Positions 1 through 8,125 are shown, counted from the stretch's first letter. The stretch: DNA of 64,000 nt from Candidatus Ozemobacteraceae bacterium (GCA_035373905.1 DAOSOK010000023.1:1-64000), one strand, 5' to 3'. A program made the numbers and translations. The notes: generated by a model not told the origin, from the letters alone.

Positions 1-1011
1 CTGATCCCGGTCGACTCGCTCCGGGAGCGCATCGGCGAACTTCCGAAAGACAGAGAAATCATCGTCTACTGCCAGGTCGCCTTGCGCGGCTACTTCGCCC
101 AGCGCCTCCTGAGCCAGAGAGGTTATAACGCGCGCAATCTGGTCGGCGGCTACAAGACGTGGGCGTTGTATCACGAGGAAGCCCTGCGTGCGTCGCCAGC
201 TCCGAAGCCCATTCAGGAAACGTTCTGCAGCGCCCCTGTCGCCACCCCCACGACCGGCGGTGAAACGTTTGAGCTCGATGCCTGCGGCCTCCAGTGCCCC
301 GGCCCCCTGATGAAAATGCGGGAGCGCGTCGAGCAGTTGAAAGCCGGCCAGTATCTCAAGGTGACGGCCACGGATCCTGGATTCCCGGTCGATGCCGAAG
401 CCTGGTGCCGCCGTTCCGGCAACAAGCTCGTGCAGAAAGGCGGCGAGAAGGGCCGTTACTCCGTCATCATCGAGAAAACCGCGGAAGCCCTTTCCCCGGC
501 AATCGCCTGCGCGACCCCATTCCTGGCGGGAATGCAGGGGAAGAAGCGGCTGACGATGGTCGTCTTCAGCGGCGATCTCGACCGGGCGTATGCCGCGTTC
601 ATCATCGCGAACGGCGCCGCGGCGATGGGGATGGAAGTGACACTATTCTTCACCTTCTGGGGCCTCAACATCCTACGCCGCAAAGACGCGCCGGCCGTCG
701 ACAAGACCGTGCTCGAATCGATGTTCGGCATGATGATGCCGCGCGGCGCCGAGGCGCTCGGCCTGTCGAAAATGCATTTCGGCGGTGCCGGGACCCTCAT
801 GATGAAACACGTAATGGAGCAAAAAAAGGTCGCGCCCCTGCCTGAGCTGATCGCTTCCGCGAAGGCGGCCGGCGTCAGAATGGTCGCTTGCACGATGAGC
901 ATGGATGTCATGGGCCTGAAGAAGGCCGAACTCATCGACGGCATCACGGAAGGCGGCGTGGCGGCCTATCTCGATTCCGCGGCCGACTCGACCGTCAACC
1001 TGTTCGTCTGA
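1..1011 (+). CDS. C-terminal part of a rhodanese-TusA-DsrE sulfur-transfer protein (5' end outside window)
   Basis: The frame is open from base 1, so the gene starts upstream; 336 codons are visible. Three modules are seen. A rhodanese end has its active-site Cys at visible codon 24 (YCQVALRGY). A TusA-like domain at codons 90-160 carries the CPGP motif with Cys at codon 99. A DsrE/F-like domain lies at about codons 178-336. In known families this trio usually follows an FAD-dependent CoA-disulfide reductase/NADH oxidase domain, so the missing N-terminus is probably a pyridine nucleotide-disulfide oxidoreductase; that is inference. The role would be persulfide handling by relay between the rhodanese and TusA cysteines in the cytoplasm. 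The gene ends at a strong bidirectional terminator and faces the SagB-like gene. No Dsr or Sox genes are adjacent. Confidence 0.85.
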   Translation: MIPVDSLRERIGELPKDREIIVYCQVALRGYFAQRLLSQRGYNARNLVGGYKTWALYHEEALRASPAPKPIQETFCSAPVATPTTGGETFELDACGLQCPGPLMKMRERVEQLKAGQYLKVTATDPGFPVDAEAWCRRSGNKLVQKGGEKGRYSVIIEKTAEALSPAIACATPFLAGMQGKKRLTMVVFSGDLDRAYAAFIIANGAAAMGMEVTLFFTFWGLNILRRKDAPAVDKTVLESMFGMMMPRGAEALGLSKMHFGGAGTLMMKHVMEQKKVAPLPELIASAKAAGVRMVACTMSMDVMGLKKAELIDGITEGGVAAYLDSAADSTVNLFV

Positions 1012-1028
1012 AGCCGGAGAAACTGAAA

Positions 1029-1060
1029 AAGGCGGGGCACGTTGCTGCCCCGCCTTTTGT
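1029..1060. terminator. Bidirectional intrinsic terminator
   Basis: An 11-bp stem (AAGGCGGGGCA, 1029-1039, with TGCCCCGCCTT, 1046-1056) has a 6-nt loop. A run of A lies on its left and a T run on its right, so it can stop transcription from both convergent genes that flank it. Confidence 0.9.
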
Positions 1061-1821
1061 TATCTGCCGACCGGGAAGAGCGTGATCACGCGTTCATCCG
1101 GCGCAAGACCGAGCTGGCGGTGCAGACGTTCGTCGTCGAACGCGCCGATGATGCCGCATTTCAGGCCGAGCGCCGCCGACATCAGCATGATATTCTGGCC
1201 GGCGTGGCCGGCTTCGATCAGGGTATACCGTTCCCCCCGGCTTCCGTATTTTCGGGAAACCCGGTCGACGACCCCGCAGACAGCGATGACGGCGGCACAC
1301 TCCGCCATCCAGGACTGGGCGTATGCCGCATCGGCGATCGGGCCGCGAAAATCCCCTGCCGCGCCGGGCGATAGCTGGCTTTCGCCCGGTTGATATCGAT
1401 ACAGGCCCGGCGTGAGGGAACCGACGTTCCCCGCAGCAACGACGAGTTCGAGCGGATACAACGCACCGGCTGACGGCGCCGTCCGGAAGCCTTCTGGCGA
1501 CGTAACCCCCTGGGCGGCCCAGAGGAGGCTGTTGATCTCTTCGAGGGTGATCCGACATCCGGCTGTGAAATCCCTTTTTGTCCTTCGCTGTTTGAGGACG
1601 TCCGTCAGGCCGGTCGCCGCCGACGATGCCGGAAGAGGGATGACATCGCTTCGGAAGGTCTGCCGGGGGGCGAAACTCGTGGTTTTGAGCATCGTCATCC
1701 AGAGGCCGGTCATCAGAAGACCCCCGGCAAAGGCAACGGCGAAGGCCAGTCGCGTCTTCACCGGCCTGTTCGGCGGCGTCGCCGGGGAACTCCGCAAGTC
1801 TTCATCAGATGCGCTTTTCAT
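1060..1821 (-). CDS. SagB/ThcOx-type nitroreductase-family oxidoreductase, membrane-anchored
   Basis: The 253-residue protein has a basic N-terminus, one hydrophobic segment at about residues 26-47 and then an FMN-dependent nitroreductase fold of the SagB/ThcOx type. Visible hallmarks are the RRTKRDF segment near residue 79, the PSAGALYPLE segment near residue 116, and the C-terminal CGIIGAFDDE segment followed by VITLFPVGR. Members of this family oxidise azolines in peptide natural products or act as stand-alone oxidoreductases of unknown substrate. No YcaO/SagD cyclodehydratase or precursor peptide is visible nearby, so a peptide-modifying role is not supported. The start is the ATG at 1821. 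The N-terminal anchor suggests the catalytic domain faces the periplasm or sits on the membrane, which is inference. Confidence 0.85.
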   Translation of the reverse strand: MKSASDEDLRSSPATPPNRPVKTRLAFAVAFAGGLLMTGLWMTMLKTTSFAPRQTFRSDVIPLPASSAATGLTDVLKQRRTKRDFTAGCRITLEEINSLLWAAQGVTSPEGFRTAPSAGALYPLELVVAAGNVGSLTPGLYRYQPGESQLSPGAAGDFRGPIADAAYAQSWMAECAAVIAVCGVVDRVSRKYGSRGERYTLIEAGHAGQNIMLMSAALGLKCGIIGAFDDERLHRQLGLAPDERVITLFPVGR

Positions 1822-2386
1822 CCGTTTGATCTCAGTTCCGTTGAACCGTTCGGGAGGGTAACGCCCTTTCAGGGCTCTGCCCCCTGATGTAACCTTCTTT
1901 GGTCGCCGATTTCAGGCGATTGTCGCGGCCAACACAGGGGTGACCAACGGTTCGGAACAAGGCAACGTTGCACCCATGCCCGTTTGAAGCCCATTTCATG
2001 GCCTTACCCTCCTCTTTTCGGCCTGTCAAGCGTTTGTCAAGAGGGCACAGCAAATATCTTTTCCACCCCACCGCCCCGCATGAACAGCTTATCCCCATGG
2101 TTATCCACATTTTCCACCATGGAGGGATGTACACTTTCCTCCCAGTGCCACATGCACCAGACAAGCCTCATTCAAGGTGTTTGCGGGTTGTTTTCATGCC
2201 GTTTTTCCGATATTTCCGATCATCGCATGGGTGCACCCGAACCGGACAATACTGATCACTAAGTTGATAATTCCCTTCGCATATTCCCTCTTTTTCCAGG
2301 AATAAGCCCCGCAATGGGCATCATTACGGAATTTTCCGAGAAGGCCGCCACACCGGTTTTCCCCAACTTCCGGCTATCGAAGTCGG
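1822..2386. other. Intergenic region with DnaA boxes upstream of the SagB-like gene and downstream of dnaX
   Basis: No credible gene is seen in these 565 bases. They hold one consensus DnaA box, TTATCCACA at 2101-2109, and a near-match TTATCCCCA at 2089-2097. The perfect box sits inside a 7-bp inverted repeat, CCATGGT (2096-2102) with ACCATGG (about 2117-2123). A 17-nt stretch at 2355-2371 is identical to one inside the DnaA-box cluster upstream of dnaA (17830-17846). This may be a second DnaA-binding locus, a titration or reactivation site, or the regulator of the minus-strand gene. Which of these it is cannot be decided from the sequence. Confidence 0.45.
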
Positions 2387-4264
2387 TCAGTCGGCGCTGC
2401 TCTCACCTGGGTCCGTATTTCCGGGCCCTCGCTCCACGCCTATGACGTCTCCCCCGAACGTCGCCAGGGCATCGGCAATGGCAGGCTTCTCCAGCACCTT
2501 GTTCCGAGCTTCCTGGTCGAGACGGGCGATCTGCTGGGCATGGTTCGCTCCGGCCGGCTTTGGCTGGGCCTCCCGCTCTTCGGGTTTCGACCGGACGAGA
2601 GCCTCCTGGGGATTTTTCACGACGATGCGCGTCCCTGGGCCATACACGGCGGCGAGTAACGGGTCGAGTTGTGCCTGGACTTTGGGATCTCGAAGCCGCT
2701 CGATATGAAAACTCGAGTTCGAAACAACCGTGACGACGCCGTTCTTGAAGGATTCGAACGTGGCCTGCTGGAGAAAGGAGCCGTTCACCTTCGAGATTTT
2801 CATGAACCGCGCCTGCAGAATCGAAAACAGGTCCGCAGGGGAACCTCCCGGCTCGACGGAGGGGATCGCATCGTATTCATCTGCCGGAGCCTCTGAACGC
2901 GGCGGGGGGCCGCCCGCCGCCCGCCGCACGGTTTGTAGCGGAATCGGTTGATTCTCCGGTCTTCCGGCACCGCCGGGAATGGCCCGAAGCCCCGTCGGAG
3001 CAGGTCCGGCACCCACTCTGGCGGCCGAACCGGCGACCGGACCAACGCCGGGAGGCAGGCCTCCCCCCATGATACGGCTTTCGACGGCCGCCACCCTTCG
3101 TTCCAGGCCTTCGATTCCGGCCGACACTTCCCCCATGCACAGGCGCACCAACTCGATCTCGAGAAGCAGTCTCGGATACGCCGAGTTGCGAAGGCCCCAC
3201 ACGACACGTTCGAGCCGGGCGGCCATAGCCATCAGCAATTCGGCGCCGACGCCGGCGACTTGGACCGAGATATCATGCGCCTGTTCCGCGGGAATTTCGA
3301 GAACCGGACCGGCCTTCGGATCGACCTTCAGAACCAGGCATCGTCGCAGGTATTCGAGGAGATCGCGGCCGACCGTCAGCGTCTCGTGTCCCCTGAAGAA
3401 CAGCTCGTGGAGCTTGTTCAGAAGGTTTCCCGGTTCCCTCGAAAAAATGCACTGAGCCAGTTGTTTCAGGACGGCATGGCCGAGGCGCCGTGTCATTTCG
3501 AGAACCATGTCGAGAGTGACGATACCGCCCGACATCGAGCCCGTGATCTGGTCGAGCAGGCTCAGCGCGTCACGGAACCCGCCGGCCGCGCATTCTGCGA
3601 TGAGGAACAACGCCTCCTGTCCGATCTCGGGAAAATTCTGCGGATCGGCTTCGCGCTCACGAGCCGCGACCTCGGCAAGCCGCTCCACGATCACCTTCCG
3701 GGAGATCGCGTGGAAGTCGAAGCACTGGCAGCGCGAAAGGATCGTGGCCGGCACCTTCTGCGGATCGGTCGTCGCCAGGACGAACACGACGCGGGGCGGC
3801 GGTTCCTCGAGGGTCTTGAGAAAAGCGTTGAAAGCAGCGCCGGAGAGCATGTGCACTTCGTCGATGATGTAGATCTTGTACTGGCCCTCGACGGGAAGAT
3901 ATTTGACCTTCTCACGCATCTGGCGGATGTCGTCGACGCCATTGTTGCTTGCGGCGTCGATTTCGACGATGTCCATGAACGTCAGTTCCTCGATGCGGCG
4001 GCACACGTCGCAGGTCCGGCAGGCGTCCTTCATGCCGGAAGGCAGGGTGACGGGCGCGCGGCAGTTGAGAATTTTTGCCAGCAGGCGCGCGGCAGACGTT
4101 TTGCCGGTTCCCCGGGGACCCGAAAACATGTAAGCATGGGAAAGTCTGCCGGTCGAAACGGCCGACTGGAGGGTGCGAACGATGTGTTCCTGCCCCAGGA
4201 GCTCCGAAAAAGTCTGGGGACGATATTTCCTGTAAAGGTTCTGGCGGGTGGGCTGAGTGGCCAT
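2387..4264 (-). CDS. dnaX: DNA polymerase III subunit gamma/tau
   Basis: The clamp-loader ATPase subunit of the replicative polymerase, 625 residues. The ATG at 4264 is preferred over an upstream in-frame ATG because a good ribosome binding site (AGGAG) lies 7-8 nt before it and the product then begins in the family way with an NLYRKYRPQTF segment. Walker A is GPRGTGKT at residues 49-56. Four zinc-binding cysteines are at 68, 82, 85 and 88. Walker B with IDEVHML and the SRCQCF arginine-finger region follow. Residues 400-625 are Pro/Gly-rich and resemble a tau-type C-terminus. The usual partners ybaB and recR are not downstream; a DnaA-box intergenic region and the SagB-like gene are found instead. 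On the other side lie a flagellin gene and the SRP RNA. Confidence 0.97.
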   Translation of the reverse strand: MATQPTRQNLYRKYRPQTFSELLGQEHIVRTLQSAVSTGRLSHAYMFSGPRGTGKTSAARLLAKILNCRAPVTLPSGMKDACRTCDVCRRIEELTFMDIVEIDAASNNGVDDIRQMREKVKYLPVEGQYKIYIIDEVHMLSGAAFNAFLKTLEEPPPRVVFVLATTDPQKVPATILSRCQCFDFHAISRKVIVERLAEVAAREREADPQNFPEIGQEALFLIAECAAGGFRDALSLLDQITGSMSGGIVTLDMVLEMTRRLGHAVLKQLAQCIFSREPGNLLNKLHELFFRGHETLTVGRDLLEYLRRCLVLKVDPKAGPVLEIPAEQAHDISVQVAGVGAELLMAMAARLERVVWGLRNSAYPRLLLEIELVRLCMGEVSAGIEGLERRVAAVESRIMGGGLPPGVGPVAGSAARVGAGPAPTGLRAIPGGAGRPENQPIPLQTVRRAAGGPPPRSEAPADEYDAIPSVEPGGSPADLFSILQARFMKISKVNGSFLQQATFESFKNGVVTVVSNSSFHIERLRDPKVQAQLDPLLAAVYGPGTRIVVKNPQEALVRSKPEEREAQPKPAGANHAQQIARLDQEARNKVLEKPAIADALATFGGDVIGVERGPGNTDPGESSAD

Positions 4265-4616
4265 CGTTGCTCTCCTGACGTCGGGCCGTAACGCAGCGGG
4301 ACATTCCGCTGCGGACATAATGCACTATTCCGGCCTCTCAGGCAACCCGGAACCGTTCAGCGATCCCCTCTATCCGGATTTACAGATTCGAGTATATCGA
4401 TGTGAAATCGTGAGATTTATAGGCAAAACATGAAGAAATCAAAAGATAAAAGATGAATTTTCTCAATTTATTCATCCCAGCACCTAAATTTCCAGATACA
4501 CATTTCGACTGTCCATGTCGATAAATGTGCAGGGAGCGTGTTTGATCGTGGAACCCGCTCTCGAGGGATTACCAGGCAAGGATGCCGACGCGAACGATTC
4601 AAGGAGGAATCGAACG
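4265..4616. promoter_or_regulatory. Divergent intergenic region between dnaX and the flagellin gene
   Basis: These 352 bases are AT-richer than the surroundings, especially 4378-4500, and hold no gene. They must carry the promoters for dnaX (minus) and the flagellin (plus). GTCGATAA at 4517-4524 resembles a sigma28 -10 element, but I see no TAAA at the expected distance upstream, so sigma28 control is not claimed. The strong flagellin ribosome binding site AAGGAGG lies at 4601-4607. Confidence 0.4.
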
Positions 4617-6830
4617 ATGCTTTTCGCCATCAATCATGGCTCACTCGCACTTTCAACGTATGCGACCCGGACCGCCGCTTCGAGCAGACTCGAAGCCTCG
4701 ATAGAGAAACTGAGTTCGGGACTGCGGATCAACAAGGCCGCGGACGATGCAGCAGGATCGGCCATCGGTGAGAAACTGAGGCGCCAAGTCAGAGGACTTT
4801 CCAAAGCGGTGCAGAACGCCCAGGACGGCATTTCGACCATTCAGGCGGCCGACGGAGCCACCGGCGAGATCCAGGACATTCTCCAGCGCATGCGCGAACT
4901 GGCCGGCCAGGCGTGCAACGAAACCCTCACCAGCAACGACCGCCTGGAGCTCCAGGGAGAGATTGTCCGGCTGCGCGGTGACATAAATCGTATATCATAT
5001 AATACCGAATTCAATACAAAGAAACTTCTCGACGGAAGCCAGGCGGCGCAGATACGCTCTGATTCGGAGCATGTGACGGGCATCGCTTCCGGAGGGCCGG
5101 CGGCAAACGGCAGATATGACATCAGCATCGCCATGATCGAAGCCGGTGTCTCCCAGATGCAACGGTCCCAGATTTTCACGATCGCGGAAACCGGCGGCCT
5201 GGCTTCCGGATCGACCCAACTGCAGAGCATCTCTCAGTTCTATGATTCCTCGGGTGTGTTTGCCCTCACGACACCCCGGACGCTTCTGCTGAACGGAAAC
5301 GCAAAGAATGTTCCGATCACGGTCGACGGCACCATGTCCCTCGACCGGCTTGCGGCGACGCTCCAGAACGCGATCGCAAACGAAAGCGGCCTCGGCATGT
5401 CCAACTCGAAAGTAGCCCTTGTGAATCCGGCCCAGACGCGAATTGCGGACAAGGGGGGATATCTTCAGATAACTTCGGGCTCGATCGGGGAAAACGGGGA
5501 CGTGGCGTTTTCCGCCGATCAGGCGCTGATCGATGCGCTGGGATTCAGCATCACGCGGGAATCGAAAAACAATCTCGTCGAGCTCGCTTCCACGGATGCA
5601 TCGGGAAACGTCACCTCTCGTCAGACATCCGAGGATGTCGCAACCGGCCTGCTGCAGGGAATCGACGTCATGTTTTCCTCCCAGCCGGCGCAGGTGGCTG
5701 GTTTCGGAGGTCTAGAAACAGGTCTTGTTCTGACAGGGGCTCTCGATTCAGATTTCTCTATCCGTGTAGGGAGCATGGCCACCCCCAAACTCATCCATGC
5801 CCATCAGGGAAACTGGTCGATGGAGGGGTTATCCAGGTATATCAACAGCCAGCTGCAGTCGATCGACGGGATGAAATCGAGCGTCGTCGACGGCGAAATA
5901 CGGATCACCTACGATCCGCCCGATACCGAGACTTCTTCTCTCATCGAAATCTCCGCCCGTTTCCCCGAGCAAAACGCGATCGGCATTCCCACAGGAACAT
6001 TCAGCGGTTTTGCACAGTGCACGAAAAAAGCGGCAAACACGGTCTATGGATTCAGCAAGTACGCAACCGCTGCCGGCTCCGTGAGGTTCAGCGTTTCCGA
6101 CGGTGTCAACGCCGCCACGCTGTCCTACGCCCTCATCACGAACAAAGCCTCGCCCGATCTGCAGAATTTTTCGACCTGGCAGAATTCGCAGAACAATATT
6201 CTGGAAAATGCGAACGTCCAGGTGCGTGTCGATGCCGTGAACGGAAGCCTGGCATTCACCTCGCTCCGCGTGGGAAGCGAAATCCTCGACAGCGGCGGAA
6301 TCACCTCCAGCGCAGTAAGGGTTTCACTCAATGCAACCGCCATCACGCATGGAATCGACAAGAAATTCGGGCTCGCTCAGCAGACGTCGGCAGTCGGAAG
6401 CGGCGAACGGAACTTCACGCTCGCGGTCACCGACCGATCTTCCCAGTTCCAGATCGGGGCCGATGAAAAGCAGAGTCTTGCGTTTTCGATTTCCAACCTT
6501 TCCGCCACGGCTCTCGGAGTGGATAATATCGATCTGACAAGTGTCAGGGGTGCCGAGAAAAGCCTGGGAAAAATCGACAGGGCTATGGACAGGCTCGTGG
6601 CGGAGCGTTCGAGACTCGGATCATTGCAGAACAAGCTCGAATCGGCCGTCAAAAGCCTTTCGTCATGCAGGAACGATCTGACGTCCGTCGAATCCCGTCT
6701 CGAAGATGTCGATGCGGCGCTTGAAATGGTCGAATTTACCCGGAACCGCGTGGTTTCGGAATCGGGAACCGCCATGATGGCGCAGGCAAACGTGCTGTCC
6801 CAGTCGATCCGCACGCTGCTGGTGCAGTGA
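4617..6830 (+). CDS. Flagellin with a large central domain
   Basis: Filament subunit of 737 residues, large for the family (often 270-500). The ATG at 4617 is chosen because AAGGAGG precedes it with 9-nt spacing and the protein then starts MLFAINHGSLAL in the flagellin way; an in-frame ATG 34 codons upstream has no such site. Conserved N-terminal D0/D1 helices cover about residues 1-140, including LSSGLRINKAADDAAG. The conserved C-terminus covers about the last 100 residues, with LEDVDAALEMVEFT and a final SIRTLLVQ. Between them are about 490 residues of hypervariable beta-rich sequence that will face the outside of the filament. No other flagellar structural gene is in the window, so it is an isolated filament gene lying between dnaX and the SRP RNA. 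Confidence 0.95.
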   Translation: MLFAINHGSLALSTYATRTAASSRLEASIEKLSSGLRINKAADDAAGSAIGEKLRRQVRGLSKAVQNAQDGISTIQAADGATGEIQDILQRMRELAGQACNETLTSNDRLELQGEIVRLRGDINRISYNTEFNTKKLLDGSQAAQIRSDSEHVTGIASGGPAANGRYDISIAMIEAGVSQMQRSQIFTIAETGGLASGSTQLQSISQFYDSSGVFALTTPRTLLLNGNAKNVPITVDGTMSLDRLAATLQNAIANESGLGMSNSKVALVNPAQTRIADKGGYLQITSGSIGENGDVAFSADQALIDALGFSITRESKNNLVELASTDASGNVTSRQTSEDVATGLLQGIDVMFSSQPAQVAGFGGLETGLVLTGALDSDFSIRVGSMATPKLIHAHQGNWSMEGLSRYINSQLQSIDGMKSSVVDGEIRITYDPPDTETSSLIEISARFPEQNAIGIPTGTFSGFAQCTKKAANTVYGFSKYATAAGSVRFSVSDGVNAATLSYALITNKASPDLQNFSTWQNSQNNILENANVQVRVDAVNGSLAFTSLRVGSEILDSGGITSSAVRVSLNATAITHGIDKKFGLAQQTSAVGSGERNFTLAVTDRSSQFQIGADEKQSLAFSISNLSATALGVDNIDLTSVRGAEKSLGKIDRAMDRLVAERSRLGSLQNKLESAVKSLSSCRNDLTSVESRLEDVDAALEMVEFTRNRVVSESGTAMMAQANVLSQSIRTLLVQ

Positions 6831-6853
6831 TGGAAAAGTAGACGGGAAAACAA

Positions 6854-6890
6854 CGACGGGAAAACGCGATTCTCACGCGTTTTCCCGTCG
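6854..6890 (-). terminator. Terminator of the tRNA-SRP RNA operon (possibly also of the flagellin gene)
   Basis: A perfect 15-bp inverted repeat (6854-6868 with 6876-6890) has a 7-nt loop. Read on the minus strand, the stem is followed by the T-rich stretch TTGTTTTCCC, as expected downstream of the SRP RNA. On the plus strand it is not followed by a T run, but it would still form a hairpin 23 nt after the flagellin stop. Confidence 0.75.
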
Positions 6891-6902
6891 ATCATGAACG
6901 AG

Positions 6903-7170
6903 GTCGTGCACCTGCCCTCGTGCCTGAATCAATGGCCCATTTCCTGAACCTTCTGCTCCGGACAGGCGCTGCCACATCACCCGAAAGCTGACGTTTACCG
7001 TTGCTATCTTCCGATCCTGGCGGGGTTCACGGGCTTTCGCCGTGTGGAACCCGTCCTTCACTACTTCCGGAACAGGCTGGTACCACCAACCAGGTCCTCT
7101 GGCAGGAATTCAACCCGCCCGCGGGGATTTGCGGATAATAGAGGACCCCGAGCCCTCCGTCTAGCACGAC
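6903..7170 (-). ncRNA. ffs: Signal recognition particle RNA, large (Alu-containing) bacterial form
   Basis: The 268-nt segment matches the large SRP RNA architecture. The 5' end (GTCGTGCTAGACGG, 7170-7157) and the 3' end (GCACGAC, 6909-6903) pair to close the molecule. An Alu-type 5' region follows, and the universally conserved helix-8 apex CAGGATCGGAAGATAGCAAC is at 7019-7000, with its partner strand containing GGTGATGTGGCAG downstream. Length and 5' sequence resemble the Bacillus scRNA rather than the short E. coli 4.5S RNA. It is the last gene of a minus-strand RNA operon behind five tRNAs and ends at the 15-bp terminator hairpin. Boundaries come from the end pairing and could shift by a few bases. 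Confidence 0.88.
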
Positions 7171-7172
7171 AG

Positions 7173-7256
7173 CGGAGAGGGCGAGATTCGAACTCGCGAT
7201 CCTTTCGGATACGTACTTTCCAGGCACGCGCCATAGACCAACTAGGCGACCTCTCC
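7173..7256 (-). tRNA. tRNA-Ser (anticodon GGA)
   Basis: Acceptor GGAGAGG/CCTCTCC, T-loop GTTCGAATC, anticodon loop CTGGAAA with a 5-bp stem, and a class II variable arm. Reads UCC/UCU codons. It is the last tRNA before the SRP RNA. Confidence 0.95.
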
Positions 7257-7287
7257 AGAAACCCCACCCGGGGAGTGAAATCAAGGG

Positions 7288-7380
7288 CGGAGAGAGTGAG
7301 ATTCGAACTCACGAGGCACGCTATCAACGCGCCTACTCGATTTCGAGTCGAGCGCTTTCGACCAACTCAGCCATCTCTCC
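7288..7380 (-). tRNA. tRNA-Ser (anticodon CGA)
   Basis: Acceptor GGAGAGA/TCTCTCC, anticodon loop CTCGAAA, long variable arm and T-loop GTTCGAATC. Reads UCG. Confidence 0.95.
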
Positions 7381-7392
7381 AAAATAAAACAG

Positions 7393-7467
7393 CGCGCCTG
7401 AGAGGACTCGAACCTCTGGCCACCAGATCCGCAATCTGGTGCTCTATCCAAACTGAGCTACAGGCGC
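7393..7467 (-). tRNA. tRNA-Arg (anticodon GCG)
   Basis: Acceptor GCGCCTG/CAGGCGC and anticodon stem CCAGA/TCTGG with loop TTGCGGA, giving anticodon GCG. It reads CGC and, by wobble, CGU. Most bacteria instead carry an ACG tRNA that is edited to inosine. Confidence 0.93.
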
Positions 7468-7477
7468 ATATAAGCGG

Positions 7478-7569
7478 CGGAGAAGGCGGGATTCGAACCC
7501 GCGGTAGAGCTTTACGGCCCTACGACGGTTTAGCAAACCGTTGCCTTAAGCCAACTCGGCCACCTCTCC
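7478..7569 (-). tRNA. tRNA-Ser (anticodon GCT)
   Basis: Acceptor GGAGAGG/CTTCTCC with one G-U pair, anticodon loop TTGCTAA, long variable arm and T-loop GTTCGAATC. Reads AGC/AGU. Confidence 0.95.
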
Positions 7570-7582
7570 AAAACTTTTGGCA

Positions 7583-7665
7583 CGGAGGAAGCAGGATTCG
7601 AACCCGCGAACCTTTCGGTTTCCGGTTTTCAAGACCGGCGCCATCGACCACTCGGCCATTCCTCC
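7583..7665 (-). tRNA. tRNA-Ser (anticodon TGA)
   Basis: Acceptor GGAGGAA/TTCCTCC, anticodon loop CTTGAAA, class II variable arm. Reads UCA and probably other UCN codons. It is the first gene of the RNA operon, about 12 nt after the predicted transcription start. Confidence 0.95.
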
Positions 7666-7683
7666 ACGGCGGTCGTAAGGAAC

Positions 7684-7712
7684 ACTATATCACAGGTACA
7701 CACGAATTGCAA
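7684..7712 (-). promoter_or_regulatory. Sigma70-type promoter of the tRNA-SRP RNA operon
   Basis: On the minus strand, TTGCAA (7712-7707) and TATAGT (7689-7684) are separated by exactly 17 bp. The predicted start is near 7677, just before tRNA-Ser(TGA). Confidence 0.75.
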
Positions 7713-7741
7713 GCATTCCCGCAACGTCGACAGAGTTTTTT

Positions 7742-8125
7742 TCAGCGGTCCCGTCCGGATGAGCCGGCCGCGTTTTCGGGGCGGACCGGAGGCGTTCCGG
7801 TGGCGGGAACGGGGGTGACGACGAGCTCTTCGGGTCTGACCAGGCCGAGGCGCTCGCGCGCGAGTCGCTCGATGCCCTCGGGGGTGGAAAGCGTATCGAG
7901 ATTCTGCTTCAGGCGCCGGTTTTCACGTTCCAGCGAGGTGATCTTCTCGTTGAGCTCGCTTTCCTTCAGCAGAAGAGTGCGGATCGTGGAATACCTCGAC
8001 AGGTAGATGATCGAGAGCGCAACGCAGAACACGACGGAAAGGATGAACATGATCTCGGTGGAAAAGCGGACCCTGCGTCTCTTCACCGGCGTTCCCGCCA
8101 TCTGGACGTGATGCTCGTCTGCCAT
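7742..8125 (-). CDS. FtsB/DivIC-like septum formation initiator
   Basis: The 127-residue bitopic membrane protein has a short basic cytoplasmic N-terminus, one transmembrane helix at about residues 26-46, then a periplasmic leucine-zipper coiled coil (about 50-85). The family signature follows, PEGIERLARERLGLVRPEE, and then a Pro-rich tail. FtsB/DivIC bridges FtsQ and FtsL in the divisome. The ATG at 8125 is chosen because AGGAG lies about 10 nt upstream; extending the frame upstream adds sequence unlike the family. It follows gyrA by 67 nt on the same strand and may be cotranscribed with it. Confidence 0.85.
   Translation of the reverse strand: MADEHHVQMAGTPVKRRRVRFSTEIMFILSVVFCVALSIIYLSRYSTIRTLLLKESELNEKITSLERENRRLKQNLDTLSTPEGIERLARERLGLVRPEELVVTPVPATGTPPVRPENAAGSSGRDR

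Noticed and set aside
1832..2164. 110-codon minus-strand open frame in the dnaX downstream gap
   Set aside because: No family resemblance; it runs through the DnaA boxes and its composition is not gene-like.
4482..4524. Sigma28 promoter for the flagellin
   Set aside because: GTCGATAA resembles the -10 element, but no TAAA-like -35 element lies 15 nt upstream.
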